This document shows positions 18,458-25,947 of a stretch of 32,799 nucleotides of DNA, piece by piece. Position numbers and translations under genes: made by a program. The first letter of the stretch is position 1; each line of letters opens with the position of its first letter. Location: positions 1 to 32,799 of the forward strand of contig JAUYFQ010000010.1 of NCBI GenBank assembly GCA_030690895.1, written 5' to 3'. The stretch comes from Sulfuricellaceae bacterium. Lineage in GTDB: Bacteria > Pseudomonadota > Gammaproteobacteria > Burkholderiales > Sulfuricellaceae. Under the pieces are notes generated by a model. The model did no database searches and was not told the DNA's origin. It was given only the letters and a program-made list of their open reading frames with translations.

Positions 18458-19413
18458 AAATACTGCTGGTTAAAACATCCTCCATGGGTGACGTCATTCA
18501 CGCCCTGCCTGCTGTAACGGATATTCGCACACATTTCCCGGACACCCGAATCGACTGGATGGTCGAGGAAGGATTTGCCGAATTGCCGCGTCTTCACCCC
18601 AGCGTCGATCAAATCATTCCGGTTGCGTTGCGGCGTTGGCGCAAACAGCTGCTTGGCCCGACGACCTGGCGGGAATTTTCAGCATTTCGGAAGCAACTCC
18701 AATCCAACTCCTACGATCTGATTCTGGATTGTCAGGGGCTGATCAAAAGCGCCCTCCTGAGCTTGCTGGCACACGGCCCGCGCTGCGGCTTCGACTGGCG
18801 CAGCGCGCGCGAGCCCTTGGCGTCTCTGGCTGCCGACCGGGCAATCGTTGTTGATCGAAACCTGCATGCGGTCGAGCGCAATCGCCGCCTGGCTGGACTG
18901 GCCCTGGGCTATACGCCGGATTTCAGCCATATCGACTATGGCATTTCTGCGCCAGAATCAAGCTTTGAGTGGCTGCCAAATCAGCCCCATGCGGTGCTGT
19001 TGCACGCAACCAGCCGGGCAGACAAGGAGTGGCCGGAAGGCGCATGGCTGGCGCTGGCAGATCAGCTCAACCAGATGGGCTTTTGTTGCGTTCTGCCTTG
19101 GGGAAGCCCGGCAGAACAGGCGCGCAGCAAGCGGCTGGCAGCACAAATGAAATGCGGGGTTTCTCCTCCTCGCCTGAATCTTTCCCAAACCGCTTGCCTG
19201 CTGGAAAAGGCTGGCATCGTAATCGGGGTAGATACGGGCCTGACCCATCTGGCGGCGGCACTGAAAGTTCCATTGGTCGCGCTTTATTGCGCCTCTGATC
19301 CCGGCCTGACCGGCGTGCTGTCCAGCGGCCCCTTCGTGAATCTGGGGAGCATGAACGGTGCGCCCGAAGTCAGTGAAGTGATCAACGCGCTTTCCAGGGT
19401 ATTGCCTCCATGA
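18451..19413 (+). CDS. waaC: ADP-heptose:Kdo2-lipid A heptosyltransferase I
   Basis: WaaC transfers the first L-glycero-D-manno-heptose from ADP-heptose onto Kdo2-lipid A at the inner face of the inner membrane. The 320-residue GT9 protein starts KILLVKTSSMGDVIHALPAVTDI, with the acceptor-side aspartate in GDVIH. It then shows DLILDCQGLIKSALLS, HATSRADKEWPE and GVDTGLTHLAAALKVPLVALYCASDP, the ADP-heptose binding region. The next gene, waaA, overlaps its stop by 4 bases (ATGA). ADP-heptose would come from gmhA and rfaE2 at about 10-11 kb in this window. Confidence 0.96.
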   Translation: MSKILLVKTSSMGDVIHALPAVTDIRTHFPDTRIDWMVEEGFAELPRLHPSVDQIIPVALRRWRKQLLGPTTWREFSAFRKQLQSNSYDLILDCQGLIKSALLSLLAHGPRCGFDWRSAREPLASLAADRAIVVDRNLHAVERNRRLAGLALGYTPDFSHIDYGISAPESSFEWLPNQPHAVLLHATSRADKEWPEGAWLALADQLNQMGFCCVLPWGSPAEQARSKRLAAQMKCGVSPPRLNLSQTACLLEKAGIVIGVDTGLTHLAAALKVPLVALYCASDPGLTGVLSSGPFVNLGSMNGAPEVSEVINALSRVLPP

Positions 19414-20672
19414 GCATCGGGTATCGCTTGTATACCGCCCTGCTTTACCTGCTGTTGCCCTATGTGCTGACCCACCTCATCTGGCGCGGGCGGAAGCAGC
19501 CAGCCTATCTGCAACATTGGTGGGAGCGTTTCGGGCGTTACACCGCCAGACCGCTACGCCCGGTGATCTGGCTGCATGCCGTCTCTGTTGGCGAAACCAG
19601 GGCGGCAGCGCCGCTCATCAAGGCACTACAGGCACGCTACCCGGATTATCAGATCGTCTTCACCCACATGACACCGACGGGCAGGGAAACCGGTGAGCAG
19701 CTTTTTGGCGCGCAGGTGATGCGCTGCTATCTGCCCTACGATTACCCTTTTGCCGTGCGCCGTTTTCTGGATCACTTCCGCCCCCGCTTCGGACTGCTGC
19801 TGGAAACAGAAATCTGGCCGAACCTGATTGAAGCCTGCCATCGGCGCTCGATCCCGCTGGCGCTGGTCAACGCCAGGTTATCCGGGCGCTCGGCCCGGCG
19901 CTATGCGAAATTCGGTTATTTGTCGCGCAGCAGCCTGCAAAAACTGACGCTGGTAGCGGCTCAGACCAGCGACGATGCGCGCCGCCTGACGGAACTGGGC
20001 GCAGGTGAAGTCAACATCATGGGCAACCTCAAGTTCGACATGACACCGCCGGATCAGGCTGTTTCAGATGGCGCGGCATTGCGCGCAACTTTCGGCGCCG
20101 GGCGGCGCGTGCTGCTGGCCGCCAGCACCCGAGAAGGCGAAGAGTCGCTGCTGCTGGATTCCTTGAGCCAGCTCGACATGAACGATCTGCTGCTGGTCAT
20201 CGTACCCCGCCACCCTCAACGTTTTGACGAAGTAGCCGCCCTGCTTGAACAACGCGGCATTTCTTACCGACGGCGCAGTCAGGGAGAAAATCTGAGTTCT
20301 GGGATTCAGGTGCTGTTGGGGGACAGCATGGGCGAGCTATTTACTTACTATGCCGCTTGCGATGTCGCGATTATCGGCGGCAGTTTGCTGCCCTTCGGCG
20401 GGCAGAATCTGATCGAGGCTTGCGCCATGGGCAAACCCGTTGTGCTGGGACCGCATACTTACAATTTTGCCGAAGCCAGCAGTCATGCCTTGGCGGCAGG
20501 CGCAGCCGTCCAGATCAAGGACACGGATGAACTGCTAACAGCCACACTAGCCCTGCTATCCAATCCGCCGCGCAGGCAAGCCATGGGAGAAGCCGGGCTG
20601 GTATTCAGCCAGCAACACCGGGGCGCGACAAGCCAGTTGATGACCCTGCTGGAAAAGCACATTCACAACTGA
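19410..20672 (+). CDS. waaA: 3-deoxy-D-manno-octulosonic acid transferase
   Basis: WaaA (KdtA) adds Kdo from CMP-Kdo to the lipid IVA precursor. The 420-residue protein has one N-terminal membrane anchor (LYTALLYLLLPYVLTHLIW). IWLHAVSVGETRAAAPLIKAL carries the catalytic glutamate. HMTPTGRETGEQLF, LLETEIWPNLI, NARLSGRSARRYAKF, NLKFDM and VVLGPHTYNF follow, with the GGSLLPFGGQNLIEA motif of the CMP-sugar site. The length is normal. It is translationally coupled to waaC. A 55-base gap separates its stop from the converging outer-membrane protein gene; I see only a short CCCC-GACT-GGGG hairpin there. Confidence 0.97.
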   Translation: MSIGYRLYTALLYLLLPYVLTHLIWRGRKQPAYLQHWWERFGRYTARPLRPVIWLHAVSVGETRAAAPLIKALQARYPDYQIVFTHMTPTGRETGEQLFGAQVMRCYLPYDYPFAVRRFLDHFRPRFGLLLETEIWPNLIEACHRRSIPLALVNARLSGRSARRYAKFGYLSRSSLQKLTLVAAQTSDDARRLTELGAGEVNIMGNLKFDMTPPDQAVSDGAALRATFGAGRRVLLAASTREGEESLLLDSLSQLDMNDLLLVIVPRHPQRFDEVAALLEQRGISYRRRSQGENLSSGIQVLLGDSMGELFTYYAACDVAIIGGSLLPFGGQNLIEACAMGKPVVLGPHTYNFAEASSHALAAGAAVQIKDTDELLTATLALLSNPPRRQAMGEAGLVFSQQHRGATSQLMTLLEKHIHN

Positions 20673-20727
20673 AGCGCCCCGACTGGGGTTGCCGCCGGAG
20701 CGCAGGATGGTCATACGACAGCACAAC

Positions 20728-21555
20728 CTACCAGTGGAACGTCGCGCCGACGAGAGGGCCGCTTAAGGTCATGCTCTGGATCGGGGCATCAGACGGCATT
20801 TCATAGTCCAGATAACGCCAGGTCGCCACCAGAGCGCCCCATTTGTAGCGGTATCCGATGCCGACATTGGCCTGCAAGGTCAAATCCGAATCACCGGTAC
20901 CGGCGTCGAGGTAGTAGGGGATGAACCATTTATTCTCGCTGCCCAGGTTGACCGCTCCTCTGACACCGATGATGGCGTCCCAGTTTTTCGCGTTCACTTC
21001 GCCCGATCCACTCCTTCCCGGTAGCGGCAATCCGGCGATGTCGCCGTTAAACGACCAGTCCAAGGTCTGCTTCACATCAAGCATGCGCGCGCCGAACACG
21101 AGGTCTGCCGTGTAGCCCTGTGTTTTGCCTAATTCGTAGGTTCCACCCATCGACCAGACCATGGTCTTGATGTCGAGCGACAGGTCGGCGCTGACATTGG
21201 CGGGCAAGCCTTGTTGCCCGATCGTGAGATCGCGCGAGCCTTGTTGCGACCCGCTAAAGTCGCTGTAAACCACGTCCGTCGCGAGACCCCACTTGCCTTT
21301 CTTCGCGCTGATGTTGCCCATGAACGCCATCTTCAACGAGTCGATGACCTGATCTGCGGATACATCAATGTTGGGTCCGCTGCCGGAGGGGAGAGAAGTC
21401 ATCCCGCTGATGCCCGGTAACCAGCCGTAGATGGACATATCCCATTGCCACTGATCGCCTGTGGTTTGAGCTTGTGACGTGATGGGAGTCAGTCCGGCCA
21501 ACGCCGCAGTGAGCAGGGCGGTTGCAGTGCGTGAGCTGGTACAAAAGTTCATCAT
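20728..21555 (-). CDS. Predicted outer-membrane beta-barrel protein
   Basis: A 275-residue exported protein. The signal peptide is MNFCTSSRTATALLTAALAGLTPITSQA, cut before QTTGD. The rest is a series of amphipathic strands with alternating aromatic residues (WQWDMSIYGWLPG, KGKWGLATDVVYSDF, ADLVFGARMLDVKQTLDWSF, YRYKWGALVATWRYLDYE). It ends GATFHW, a terminal aromatic residue as Bam substrates have. The family is the kind often annotated as a hypothetical outer-membrane protein. ATG 21555 is chosen because GGAGA lies 6 bases upstream; the frame is open further up. The function is unknown. The 47-residue peptide gene lies 22 bases upstream. Confidence 0.8.
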   Translation of the reverse strand: MMNFCTSSRTATALLTAALAGLTPITSQAQTTGDQWQWDMSIYGWLPGISGMTSLPSGSGPNIDVSADQVIDSLKMAFMGNISAKKGKWGLATDVVYSDFSGSQQGSRDLTIGQQGLPANVSADLSLDIKTMVWSMGGTYELGKTQGYTADLVFGARMLDVKQTLDWSFNGDIAGLPLPGRSGSGEVNAKNWDAIIGVRGAVNLGSENKWFIPYYLDAGTGDSDLTLQANVGIGYRYKWGALVATWRYLDYEMPSDAPIQSMTLSGPLVGATFHW

Positions 21556-21577
21556 TTGAATCTCCATGAGAGTGAGG

Positions 21578-21721
21578 TTACAGGTGGAATTTGCGATTGT
21601 TTGCATCGCTCTCCTGCGCCTGGACGCTTGCGCCCGACGCGAGAAACATGGCTGCAACAGCGATGCTGGCAACCGACTTGCGGCTTCGGTGGCAGGTGTT
21701 GATTTCAGAAATTATTTTCAT
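21578..21721 (-). CDS. Small secreted peptide of unknown function, or gene remnant
   Basis: A 47-residue reading frame: a basic N-terminus (KIISEINTCHRSRK), a hydrophobic core (SVASIAVAAMFLASGA) and a signal-peptidase site near VQAQ, leaving about 12 residues (ESDANNRKFHL). AAGGGA lies 6 bases before the ATG. It sits between the DUF3604 gene and the outer-membrane protein, all on one strand. It may be a genuine small exported peptide, a translational leader for the barrel gene, or the surviving signal peptide of a deleted gene. The neighbouring HupE deletion makes the last option plausible. Confidence 0.5.
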   Translation of the reverse strand: MKIISEINTCHRSRKSVASIAVAAMFLASGASVQAQESDANNRKFHL

Positions 21722-21765
21722 CTTGTCGATCCCTTGATTATCTGACTCGTGGCTCAGGGCTTGCT

Positions 21766-23544
21766 TCACTTCCCCGGTGCATACCAAATTGGCGAGGTAT
21801 AGGCGCGCTCCTGCAAGGTCATGGTCGTGCCGGGCAAGGGCTTGGTGCCGAAGCGTTTGGCGTCATATGCAGTCCAGCGCGGAGTCGGGATTTCAAGCAC
21901 GCGACCATAGTAGAAAGCGGGTTGGCTCGCGTCAAAATCCGGGTCTTTCCACACTGCGATCAACTCGGGGGAACCGATGGTATTCGTCCATGTGGCGTTT
22001 TCCACATCCACCGTCGTGCCGACTGCTGGCACTTTACCGGTCTTGGAGTCTGGCTTGCGCTCGCCCGACCAGACCACGTCGTAGACCTTCTCATGCAGTT
22101 TGCCGTCCTTGCCCATCCAGCCCTTGACGACCTGGTAGCGGTCGAGGTTGGCGCCGATCGGATCCTTGAGCGCTGCAACGAGGAAGGAGGGCGACTTGCC
22201 CTTGGGTGCATCGCTCAAATCGCCGCCCATGGGCACGCCCTTGGTGTAGCCGACTTGCGCAGGCAGGCGGTTGTTCGCATCCTTGGCCTCGAAGTCGAAG
22301 CCACCGAAGAAGCGCACCGCCATGCGCGGGCCGGTGGTGGCATAGGTCTCACGCCGCTGCATGGCGTCGAAGATGGATTCGCGGGTGTTTTCGTTCGCCC
22401 ACACGGCAGCATAGCCAGAAGAAGACACCTCCCAGTCCATGATCGTCACGCCGGTTTTTGGATTACTGAAGAAGGTGGCCGTCATGCGATGCGGGCTGGG
22501 TTCCTGCGGCGTGGTCTTGCCGAAGAAGTTTTCCTCTTCCATGGCGGCAAGGCCGGTATGCGCGTCGCTGCTGCCGATGAGGCCGAATTTGTAGGGGTTG
22601 ACGCCGAGTTCCTTTTCAAGCGCCAGGCCGTGCTTCAAACCCGCACGGGCATACTCGAATTGCAGCATGTCCTTGGTCTTCGCCTCGCTGCCGTCGAGAT
22701 TGCCCTTATCCCAGCGTTCGAAATTGGCGAACTCGTCGTTGGGCGAGAGATAGGGATGCGACTCGCCGTCGCCCTTGGTCTGGGTGGCTTCATAAAGCCG
22801 CCCCCACTTGGCGCGCGTCTGGGCATACTCGCGGTCGAGCTTTTTACCGAAGGCCTCCACTGTAGGGAACATGCGACCGTTCGACAGGTTGCCGTTGTGC
22901 GCGATGGCCAGCACGTTGCCGCCCGTTTTGTCTTCATACGCGGCCATCCACTTCCACAAATCCACGGGGTTGTCGCTGCCCAGCGGCCTCATGGTGGTGT
23001 AGGGCTCGACCCGGCTTGCCTTGTCGGCGTTGTCGCGGAAGATGACATTGCGGTGCAGATTGTTGCCGCCGGTATTCGAAGTCCACTCGTAGCCGATGAA
23101 GGCAGTAAAACGGCCGGGATCGTTGGCTTCTTCAGCCGCCTTGATGGTCTCCTGCCAGGCTCCACGGTAGGCCGGGGTGCCGGGCAGCGGCATGATGGCC
23201 TTGGAGATGGTTCCCTTGCCGAAATTGGTAATGATGTCGATGGCGGCCTCCGCACCTTTGCCTGAGTGGATCATCTCGTTCCATTTGCGACCTTGGGGGT
23301 CGGCCATGACCTTGGGATCACCGCCGAGAATCAGCGGGAAAAATCCCATGCCATCGGAGTGATCGGCCACCACCAGAAAATCCAGCGGTCGCGAGAGCTT
23401 CGCCTGCTGGCCGCTGGACGCAGTGACCTCGTTGCCCTTGGCGAAACGATAGGCTTCACGTGGCCCCAACCGGGCGCCGAATGCGCCGGCATCCATCGAG
23501 TACGAAGTGTGCAGGTGCGTATCGCCGAAAAAGGGGCGGGTCAA
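21766..23544 (-). CDS. DUF3604 protein (PHP-like metallohydrolase fold), N-terminally truncated
   Basis: The 592 codons from TTG 23544 encode a DUF3604 domain. Metal-site motifs typical of PHP-like folds are present: FFGDTHLHTSYSMDAG at the start, VVADHSDGMGF, AIAHNGNLSNG and GLIGSSDAHTG. The activity is unestablished for the family. Related proteins usually have a signal peptide followed by some residues before the FGDxHxHT motif. Here nothing precedes it except TRP, and a HupE-like gene runs in from upstream in a different phase. The domain itself has no stops, so it may be intact but lack its own start and export signal. It might be translated by reinitiation from the overlapping HupE remnant, or it may be a recent pseudogene. 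Confidence 0.85.
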   Translation of the reverse strand: MTRPFFGDTHLHTSYSMDAGAFGARLGPREAYRFAKGNEVTASSGQQAKLSRPLDFLVVADHSDGMGFFPLILGGDPKVMADPQGRKWNEMIHSGKGAEAAIDIITNFGKGTISKAIMPLPGTPAYRGAWQETIKAAEEANDPGRFTAFIGYEWTSNTGGNNLHRNVIFRDNADKASRVEPYTTMRPLGSDNPVDLWKWMAAYEDKTGGNVLAIAHNGNLSNGRMFPTVEAFGKKLDREYAQTRAKWGRLYEATQTKGDGESHPYLSPNDEFANFERWDKGNLDGSEAKTKDMLQFEYARAGLKHGLALEKELGVNPYKFGLIGSSDAHTGLAAMEEENFFGKTTPQEPSPHRMTATFFSNPKTGVTIMDWEVSSSGYAAVWANENTRESIFDAMQRRETYATTGPRMAVRFFGGFDFEAKDANNRLPAQVGYTKGVPMGGDLSDAPKGKSPSFLVAALKDPIGANLDRYQVVKGWMGKDGKLHEKVYDVVWSGERKPDSKTGKVPAVGTTVDVENATWTNTIGSPELIAVWKDPDFDASQPAFYYGRVLEIPTPRWTAYDAKRFGTKPLPGTTMTLQERAYTSPIWYAPGK

Positions 23545-24028
23545 CGCCTAGCAGAATGTGCTCGACGCCCAGCTTGAGATATTCACCGGCCACCGACCAG
23601 CCCGACTGCTGCGCCGGAATTTCTGCCGCCGCTTGTGCGGGCGTCAAGCGCTTCGACCAGCTTGTGCCGTCGGCAAATTCCATGCGCACCAGCACATCGG
23701 TCATCGTCGACTCCAGTCCGGCGATGCGCACTGATTGGCCGCGCAGGGGTTCGATGGCTTTCATGCGCCAGGTCTGTACTGCTGCGCTACCGGTCAGACG
23801 CGTGGCGGTGGGTGTCAGGGCTTGAGTCTGCCCGGAGAAAGCCGGTGATAGCGACAACCGCATTTCGCCACGCATCGGCGTTTTCCACAACACGCGAAAT
23901 TCGCTGACCTTATCCTCATGCAATTCGAGATAAGCCGGGCGTACTTCATGCGCGTGGGCCGATACGGCGAAAAACAGGAACCATGCGGCGAGGGATATCT
24001 CATTGCATATTCCCTGACAATGGGCCAA
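23456..24028 (-). pseudogene. Truncated HupE/UreJ-like protein fused out of frame to DUF3604
   Basis: The frame encodes a signal-like segment (SLAAWFLFFAVSAHA), then HEVRPAYLELHEDKVSEFRVLWKTP and YLKLGVEHILLGVD, the N-terminal periplasmic domain of HupE/UreJ_2 family proteins. In relatives EHILLGxDH opens the first of several membrane helices. Here the match ends at GVD (about 23543) and the following DNA is the DUF3604 gene read in another phase, so the whole membrane half is missing. The first codon is a TTG at 24028. An ATG at 24003 overlapping the ppiC stop lies in another phase, and one added base after ATGAG would give MR-ISLAAWFLFF, suggesting a second lesion. Function is presumably lost. 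Confidence 0.75.
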
Positions 24029-24836
24029 TCAGGGGCTTCAGCTTATCTTCCACGACCACATCGTATTTCTTCAACAAACCGGCAAAGAATTGTTGGCTGG
24101 CCTTGTCCTGCTGCACCCGATACCACTCGTCCAGCACCTGCGCGCGCACCTGCTCAAACGGGCGCGCCTGCGCAGCTTGCTGCGCATCGACCCGAACCAG
24201 ATGAAAGCCATAGCTGGAGGCCAGCGGGCCATGCCATTGACCGGGCGCAAGCGAGAAAACCTTTCCGGCCAGTTCGGGGCCGAACACACTGGCGACCGCT
24301 GGTTCGTCTACCTGTGAAAAATCGCGTTCCAGCGTGCTGGGATCGCCCAGATCAGCGGCGTTGCGCGTCTTGAGCTCGCCTAGCGCACCCTGCGCAGCCG
24401 CTTCGGTCTTGAATAAAAGCTGCGTGAATGAAACGCGCCCCGGCGTCTGGTATTTGGCTTGATTGGCTGCATGAAACTGGCGCAACACATCCTCGCCCGG
24501 TTCGGCAAGGCGCGCCGTATCCTGCACGAGAAATTCCATTTTCTGCGCCAGGCGTCGGCGAACGATCGTGTCATTCTCGCCCAGACCCAGTTCCTGAGCC
24601 TCGCGCGCAAGCAGACTTTCCTTCAGGTAATCGGTGACAAGGCCGCGCACCTCCTGCTCACTCGGCGGACGGAGATTTTGCCTCGCCCAGCTTTCCTTGA
24701 GCCAGGTTACTTCGGCTGCCGTGATGTTTGCAACGCGGCGATCCTCCGCACTCCCTCGATTGAGCCAGGTATAGGCGGCAAACAACAGGCCGCCTGCCAA
24801 TAGGAAGTGCAACAGCGGTTCCTTGAGGAGTCTCAT
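24000..24836 (-). CDS. Membrane-anchored peptidyl-prolyl isomerase, PpiC/parvulin type
   Basis: A 278-residue protein with one N-terminal membrane anchor (PLLHFLLAGGLLFAAYTWL, residues 7-25), a SurA-N-like helical part (about 35-120) and a parvulin domain. Parvulin marks are RVSFTQLLFKTEAAAQGALGELK, FGPELAGKVFSLAPGQWHGPLASSYGFHLVRV and then a C-terminal helical tail. It would fold exported or membrane proteins in the periplasm. ATG 24836 is chosen because the anchor follows directly. PpiC, HupE and DUF3604 genes occur together in other proteobacteria as I recall, so this trio is probably one functional unit that has been damaged here. Confidence 0.88.
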   Translation of the reverse strand: MRLLKEPLLHFLLAGGLLFAAYTWLNRGSAEDRRVANITAAEVTWLKESWARQNLRPPSEQEVRGLVTDYLKESLLAREAQELGLGENDTIVRRRLAQKMEFLVQDTARLAEPGEDVLRQFHAANQAKYQTPGRVSFTQLLFKTEAAAQGALGELKTRNAADLGDPSTLERDFSQVDEPAVASVFGPELAGKVFSLAPGQWHGPLASSYGFHLVRVDAQQAAQARPFEQVRAQVLDEWYRVQQDKASQQFFAGLLKKYDVVVEDKLKPLIGPLSGNMQ

Positions 24837-24878
24837 GAACGTATCCGATCTTCCTGGCTTGAGCAATCCAAATCACTG

Positions 24879-24921
24879 CCCCCGAGGATAAACCGGAATA
24901 GTGCTTACCTGTCCTCGGGGG
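24879..24921. repeat. Long-loop GC hairpin between DUF2950 and ppiC-like genes
   Basis: CCCCCGAGGA (24879-24888) is exactly inverted at 24912-24921 (TCCTCGGGGG), with a 23-base loop. It begins 18 bases after the DUF2950 stop on the minus strand. There is no T run, so it may be an mRNA 3'-end stabiliser or a weak terminator. Confidence 0.55.
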
Positions 24922-24939
24922 GGATTGCAAATACGGACA

Positions 24940-25872
24940 TCATAACTTCGACCAACCCGAATCCGGGTTGAATTTCGATATTTTTGCCGCAACCGATCCC
25001 GTCTTTGACCCCAGATTCTTCTGGTACGCCACACCATCCTGATTGATGATGAAGCTCATCACCCCGGAAACGCCGTATTTGGCTGGATAGGCCACGAAGG
25101 CAAAACCGCCGATCATTTTGCTGCCCGCCAGATAGCTGTACGCGCCGCCGGGCGCGTCCTTGCCTTGACCGTCCAGAATGCGGAAATAATAGCCGTGATA
25201 GGGCGTCGGCTTGCCGGATGGGTGGCGCTTGTATCCCTCGGTAGCAGCACTGGCTGCCAGCATCCCGAGTGGGCTTGGTTTCTCGCCCACGCTGGTCGGC
25301 CAATACAATCCGTCGTACTGATTGGGTGAACTCCTGAAGCGCCGCGCGTACTGGCGTACACCATCGCTATCCCTGTCCTGGGAGGCGTAGTCTTGCTGGG
25401 CATCGGCAAAAGCCCGGATTGCCTGGATCGCCGAGAGCTCATTGTTACCAATGCGCCGGTCCAGAAGCTCCTCGCGTGCGCCAGCAGAATCAAAACGCCA
25501 GCCGGATTTGCTCTGGACAATCGGGATTGGCAACGGCCATTCGTTCTGTCCGATGACAAGAACTTTTCGGCTTGGTGCGGCTTCTGTCAGTTTGTACGCA
25601 ACGGCATATTTCGCCAGAAAATCTTCACGCAGCTTTCGGTCGGTCACGGGGTCGCCTGATGAAATCAGCGGTTTTCCGCCCTTGCCAAGCACATTCAACA
25701 AGGCTGCATCGTCTGGCGCTTTCATCGCCTCGACCAGCGCGCTGGCAGCTTCTTCCGCCGTCGCATAACTGGATTGGGCAAATGCGGGGGTGACCACGAA
25801 CAGGGTCGTGGAGGCGATGGCAGCCGCCATCGCCTTGCGGCAATAATCAGTAGGTTTGAATTTCGTCATCAT
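24940..25872 (-). CDS. DUF2950 family exported protein
   Basis: A 310-residue secreted protein. The signal peptide MMTKFKPTDYCRKAMAAAI...FVVTPAFA is cut before QSSYATAEEA. The mature protein contains the recognisable DUF2950 stretches: LLNVLGKGGKPLISSGDPVTDR, YWPTSVGEKPSPLG, PYHGYYFRILDGQGKDAPGGAYSYL, MIGGFAFVAYPAKYGVSGVMSFIINQDGVAYQKNLG. No catalytic role is known to me. AAGGAG stands 6 bases before the ATG. It follows the DUF3300 gene after 75 bases on the same strand; the two families are often neighbours, so they probably share a pathway in the envelope. Confidence 0.9.
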   Translation of the reverse strand: MMTKFKPTDYCRKAMAAAIASTTLFVVTPAFAQSSYATAEEAASALVEAMKAPDDAALLNVLGKGGKPLISSGDPVTDRKLREDFLAKYAVAYKLTEAAPSRKVLVIGQNEWPLPIPIVQSKSGWRFDSAGAREELLDRRIGNNELSAIQAIRAFADAQQDYASQDRDSDGVRQYARRFRSSPNQYDGLYWPTSVGEKPSPLGMLAASAATEGYKRHPSGKPTPYHGYYFRILDGQGKDAPGGAYSYLAGSKMIGGFAFVAYPAKYGVSGVMSFIINQDGVAYQKNLGSKTGSVAAKISKFNPDSGWSKL

Positions 25873-25947
25873 TCTGTGCTCCTTGCTAGCCGGAATAAGT
25901 GTCAAGTGCTGCGAGTCTGGAAAATCACGGGGGCGCTTGCCGCGCCA

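Noticed and set aside
21922-23265. A 447-codon open frame antisense to the DUF3604 gene
   Set aside because: The DUF3604 frame carries clear metal-site motifs; the opposite frame has none and mirrors its codon bias.
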